Assembly (NCBI GenBank): GCA_905236395.1
Contig: CAJOPR010000010.1
Coordinates: forward strand, 1 to 33,173
Reading direction: 5' to 3'
DNA from: an uncultured Bacilli bacterium
GTDB taxonomy: Bacteria > Bacillota_I > Bacilli_A > RFN20 > CAG-826
DNA length: 33,173 bases
In this document: positions 30,249 to 33,173 of the stretch, one piece after another
Layout of the letters: the number at the start of each line of letters is the position of its first letter
Numbering within the stretch: the first letter of the stretch is position 1
Notes under the pieces: generated by a model
The model's database searches: none
What the model was told of the DNA's origin: nothing
Seen by the model: only the letters and a program-made list of their open reading frames with translations
Translations under genes and position numbers: made by a program

Positions 30249-33020
30249 TTATTCTTCTCTTTTCCTCTTTTTGAATAACAAATTTTCAATTTTGTTATAG
30301 TAAATCGCTAATGGGAAGATACCCAATAAAGAGGTAATTGAGATAGGCAAAGATAAGACAAAAGTATCGTCTTGATATTCAATACGAACACTGTGTGTTC
30401 CTAATTCTAGTGAAGATAAATCAACACCGGTGAAGATGTTCCATTTAGTCTCCGCTTTCATGAGTTTGTTATCAATATAGACTCTAATACCTTTTTCGTA
30501 AGGAAGTGTGAATAATAAGTCCTTATTGTTATCAACAACTTCTAAAGAACCGTTAAAAGATTTCTTGGTTAATGAATTGCTGATGGATTCTAACTTGAAT
30601 TGATTGCTTCTTAAAGCGGATAGATATTCATTGGTGACGCTTAGATCTTCGTAATAGAATTCTGGTCTAATTGATATATGGTCGAACGCTTCATTGAAGG
30701 TGATGAGAAGATCGTGTGTAGGAGTATTGGTATTTTTAACTGAATAGATACCTTTATGGAAATAGGAATTAACAGTCACATATCTTCCATCTACACGATA
30801 TAAGACATCTTCCTTACCGTTTTTCTCTGAGAAATAAAGTGGACAGTTATATCCTTCGGAAGGAAGCGTATATGAAATAATCACCTTATCACCTGGCTGG
30901 ACATTGTGGTATGTTCTGAATCCGTATTCATCTTCGGTATATGAAACAGTAGTGGACACACTGTTAACCGTAAGAGGTTTGAAGATATCTTTATCGATTG
31001 ATTTTATAAACGATTTAAAAATCTGATTTTGATATTCAAAGTGATCGAACCAATAAACAGAGCTTTCTCCTTTGATACCTTCATTGATGAAATAACTACT
31101 AGTTTTGTCTATGACAAATCCTAATGAAATATCATTGGGATTCTCATAGAATTTCATCTCTGAATAACCATCGATAGATATTTCATTAAATGTATTTAAG
31201 TCAACAAAATATGGGTGGATATTTCTTGATGTGTTTGGATCCTCAACAAGATATTTCATTCCTAATAGTGAATTTAGTGCGTAGGTAGAGCCACCATCAT
31301 AGCTAGCGTAAAAACCATTAGATTGAAAACCCAGCTTACCCATATAAGTTCTTACTTCATTCTTCGTGGATGAAGAGAAGTGACTTAATCCGTTATAGGA
31401 ATAGAACATTGTGTTGTTATTGTTGGAGTTATAGTTACCTGGTCTATTGAAAGTCATTTCCATTCTGTAGAACGGAGAATTATATTTCTCTTTGTCATAC
31501 GCTTTGACTGCATCTATGGCCCCTTGGTATTCACAGTCTTTTAAATACACTTCATATTGTTGATAAGCGTTTTCTTTTTGATTAACACGTAACACCTTAT
31601 CCGCACCTCTATAGGATGATGCAATTTGCACGATCACAAGAGCGCACAACGCGTAAGGCAAGTATTTCTTAATGTTAAGTTCATCGAGCTTGTTTATCTC
31701 TAGATAATTGAATAGTGAAACCACTGATGCAAACAAGATAGTTACATAGAAAATAATTAGTGAAGGAACACTTATTTGATACTTAAGCAATCTATCGGAA
31801 TGCTTCACGAATGAAACGATTATAATCGCAATGCCACCGATACCTGCAGGGACTAAATAATAAAGTGGATGCAACTTATGTGTTTCAGAGAATGATCTAG
31901 CCCCAAGCAAGCAAATGATAAAGCTGATAATAAATGCATATCTAGATGGGAACCACGTTGGTTCTCTTCCACCATGTAATAGTGCGTATGTTCCACTGAA
32001 TAATGAGAACACTACGTAAATAACAACTAAAGTGCCAACACTGATACGATCAACAACTGAAAATTCTTTGTTGCAGAAGTAAGTAATTGCGAACACTAGT
32101 GGAACCATACCTACGAACATAGATATATATTGACTGTTCTGTCTGATGAGATTACCAGCGGCATAGTTGTTCTCCAATAATCCAGAGATAAACATAGATA
32201 TGGAATAGATCTTGAATTCAGGTTGATTTATGAATCCTTTCGTGCCACTTAGATGGACAAATGCCACTAACCAATAAGAGATGGAAAGTAGGCCTGCAGC
32301 AAGTGAAAACACTGCAAATCTCAACAAAAACTTATAAAATTCACCATTTTCTTTCTTGAAATTAGTAACAAATAAATAGAGGAAATATAGGACTATAAAT
32401 ATAGCGATCATGAATGCTATATACCATGAAGTCATCAATGCATAGGCTAACGCTAATGGATATAACCAGTAGTGCTTCTTATCTTTAAGGAAATGTAACC
32501 CTAAGATAACAACTGGTAATATCATCACCCCATCTAACCACATATAGTTAAGGAAGTAGATCATGCCGTAGGACATCAATCCATAACCAATAGAGAAGAT
32601 GACATGACTATATGAGAACTTATAAGAGAATCTCATTAAGAAGTAGAATGAGAGACCTGCTAAAGATAGTTTTATGATATTAATCCAAACAAAGAATAGT
32701 GGGATGGCTTCTTCTTTGAAGAAAACCACTAATAAGTTAAATGGAGAACCTAAATAGAAATCAAATAAGGAAAGATAGTCTCCTCCAAATGATTTCTCTG
32801 TGGTGTATATCAAAGATTCATCACTTAAAAGAATCCTTCTAAAGTCTCTCATGTAGGCGATGTATTGGCCTTGCATATCGGACATCAACACTGTGTCTTG
32901 GTTATATCCGCTTAAAGATATGCCGTTAACGGAGAACAATATTATTAATAATATAAAAGGAATAATAAAAGATAATGAGGCAGTGATAATCTCAATAAAT
33001 AATTTCTTATTGAATTTCAT
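30249..33020 (-). CDS. yfhO: YfhO family multi-pass membrane protein (GT-C fold)
   Basis: A 923-aa membrane protein. The YfhO hallmark regions are the first membrane segment (about 9-30), a loop with GYNQDTVLMSDMQGQYIAYM (acidic residues expected at the active site of GT-C glycosyltransferases) and KSFGGDYLSLFDFYLGSPFN. About a dozen further hydrophobic segments follow to residue 500, then a long extracellular domain (about 515-885) and a last membrane segment near 893-912. In Bacilli YfhO is linked to glycosylation of lipoteichoic acid or related polymers. I start at ATG 33020; the longer open frame runs through tRNA-Leu. There is no ribosome binding site, and TAGAAT lies 7 nt before the ATG (leaderless). 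Confidence 0.9.
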   Translation of the reverse strand: MKFNKKLFIEIITASLSFIIPFILLIILFSVNGISLSGYNQDTVLMSDMQGQYIAYMRDFRRILLSDESLIYTTEKSFGGDYLSLFDFYLGSPFNLLVVFFKEEAIPLFFVWINIIKLSLAGLSFYFLMRFSYKFSYSHVIFSIGYGLMSYGMIYFLNYMWLDGVMILPVVILGLHFLKDKKHYWLYPLALAYALMTSWYIAFMIAIFIVLYFLYLFVTNFKKENGEFYKFLLRFAVFSLAAGLLSISYWLVAFVHLSGTKGFINQPEFKIYSISMFISGLLENNYAAGNLIRQNSQYISMFVGMVPLVFAITYFCNKEFSVVDRISVGTLVVIYVVFSLFSGTYALLHGGREPTWFPSRYAFIISFIICLLGARSFSETHKLHPLYYLVPAGIGGIAIIIVSFVKHSDRLLKYQISVPSLIIFYVTILFASVVSLFNYLEINKLDELNIKKYLPYALCALVIVQIASSYRGADKVLRVNQKENAYQQYEVYLKDCEYQGAIDAVKAYDKEKYNSPFYRMEMTFNRPGNYNSNNNNTMFYSYNGLSHFSSSTKNEVRTYMGKLGFQSNGFYASYDGGSTYALNSLLGMKYLVEDPNTSRNIHPYFVDLNTFNEISIDGYSEMKFYENPNDISLGFVIDKTSSYFINEGIKGESSVYWFDHFEYQNQIFKSFIKSIDKDIFKPLTVNSVSTTVSYTEDEYGFRTYHNVQPGDKVIISYTLPSEGYNCPLYFSEKNGKEDVLYRVDGRYVTVNSYFHKGIYSVKNTNTPTHDLLITFNEAFDHISIRPEFYYEDLSVTNEYLSALRSNQFKLESISNSLTKKSFNGSLEVVDNNKDLLFTLPYEKGIRVYIDNKLMKAETKWNIFTGVDLSSLELGTHSVRIEYQDDTFVLSLPISITSLLGIFPLAIYYNKIENLLFKKRKREE

Positions 33021-33027
33021 ACTACTG

Positions 33028-33036
33028 ATTCTACCA
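33028..33036 (-). promoter_or_regulatory. Extended -10 of yfhO, leaderless geometry
   Basis: TGGTAGAAT (TG, one base, TAGAAT) on the minus strand, then 7 nt, then the ATG at 33020. It lies 12 nt behind the T-run of the tRNA-Leu terminator. Confidence 0.6.
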
Positions 33037-33048
33037 CGCGCAAAATAA

Positions 33049-33074
33049 CAAAAAAACTGACAATTGCTTGTCAG
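33049..33074 (-). terminator. Intrinsic terminator of tRNA-Leu
   Basis: The minus strand reads CTGACAA-GCAA-TTGTCAG (33074-33057), a 7-bp stem, followed by TTTTTTTG. The tRNA's CCA end is 12 nt upstream. Confidence 0.92.
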
Positions 33075-33086
33075 TATTTTTTCATC

Positions 33087-33173
33087 TGGTGCCCGGGACC
33101 GGAATCGAACCGGTATGGTATCGCTACCGCAGGATTTTAAGTCCTGTGCGTCTACCTGTTCCGCCACCTGGGC
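33087..33173 (-). tRNA. tRNA-Leu (anticodon UAA)
   Basis: The reverse strand gives an 87-nt class II tRNA ending in an encoded CCA (33087-33089). The anticodon stem-loop CAGGA-CTTAAAA-TCCTG has anticodon TAA. A long variable arm (GGTA-GCGA-TACC) and T arm ACCGG-TTCGATT-CCGGT follow. The acceptor arms GCCCAGG and CCCGGGC leave an A5-C68 mismatch where other bacterial tRNA-Leu(UAA) genes have G-C. The 5' end coincides with the window end, so upstream tRNAs may exist. TTA is a very common Leu codon in these genes. Confidence 0.95.

Noticed and set aside
33021-33167. Longer N-terminus for YfhO starting near 33167
   Set aside because: The extra 49 codons read through tRNA-Leu and its terminator. 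The hydrophobic first segment typical of the family begins right after ATG 33020.
1-33173. CRISPR arrays, insertion sequences, prophage or integration sites
   Set aside because: No evenly spaced repeat series, transposase, integrase or duplicated tRNA end was seen on either strand.

Overview
The window comes from a low-GC bacterium related to the Bacilli. The order rnpB (3' part), pgsA, pncC/cinA-like, recA, rny, ymdB, miaB, ymcA-like and the argS-rpoE(delta) pair are Bacilli-type arrangements, and the RNase P RNA matches the B (Bacillus) type. TGA acts as a stop codon here (it ends miaB and the first ABC transporter gene), so this is not a Mycoplasma/Spiroplasma code-4 genome. My best guess is an uncultured, possibly host-associated, Bacilli lineage close to the Mollicutes/Erysipelotrichia; this is inference from content, not a search. 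No insertion sequence, phage gene or CRISPR array was seen.

Layout, plus strand 1-24,560. The 3' part of RNase P RNA runs straight into pgsA, a PncC-type gene and recA, closed by a bidirectional terminator. A minus-strand XRE regulator with four membrane segments is divergent from a pair of secreted or membrane-anchored proteins of unknown function (331 and 1034 aa). Next is an RNA-metabolism cluster (rny behind a highly structured leader, ymdB, miaB, ymcA-like), then miaA and a divergent formate-tetrahydrofolate ligase homologue. Two overlapping genes encode fused ATPase-permease (MacB-like) ABC proteins. They are followed by ychF-ispF and by argS-rpoE-nrnA-cysQ.

Layout, minus strand 33,173-24,596. 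Reading with that strand: tRNA-Leu(UAA); yfhO; a diacylglycerol-kinase family gene and a plsC-type acyltransferase (lipid metabolism); a LicA/choline-kinase-like phosphotransferase, a two-TM membrane protein and lemA; then a NifU-domain Fe-S protein gene whose stop codon lies 4 nt before tRNA-Gln(CUG).

Themes. (1) Transcription units are very compact: terminators and promoters overlap. At least four genes (XRE gene, miaA, licA-like gene, yfhO) have a -10 hexamer 6-7 nt before the ATG and no Shine-Dalgarno sequence, which predicts leaderless mRNAs. (2) The most likely undescribed system is the XRE/4-TM regulator plus the two surface proteins, with repeats and a palindrome in the shared intergenic region. 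(3) The rny leader has nested helices and a competing helix next to the ribosome binding site, resembling a cis-regulatory RNA I cannot assign to a known class. (4) The Fhs homologue has lost one family signature and several conserved substrate-site blocks while keeping the nucleotide-binding loop. All functional assignments come from reading motifs by eye; no database search was run.
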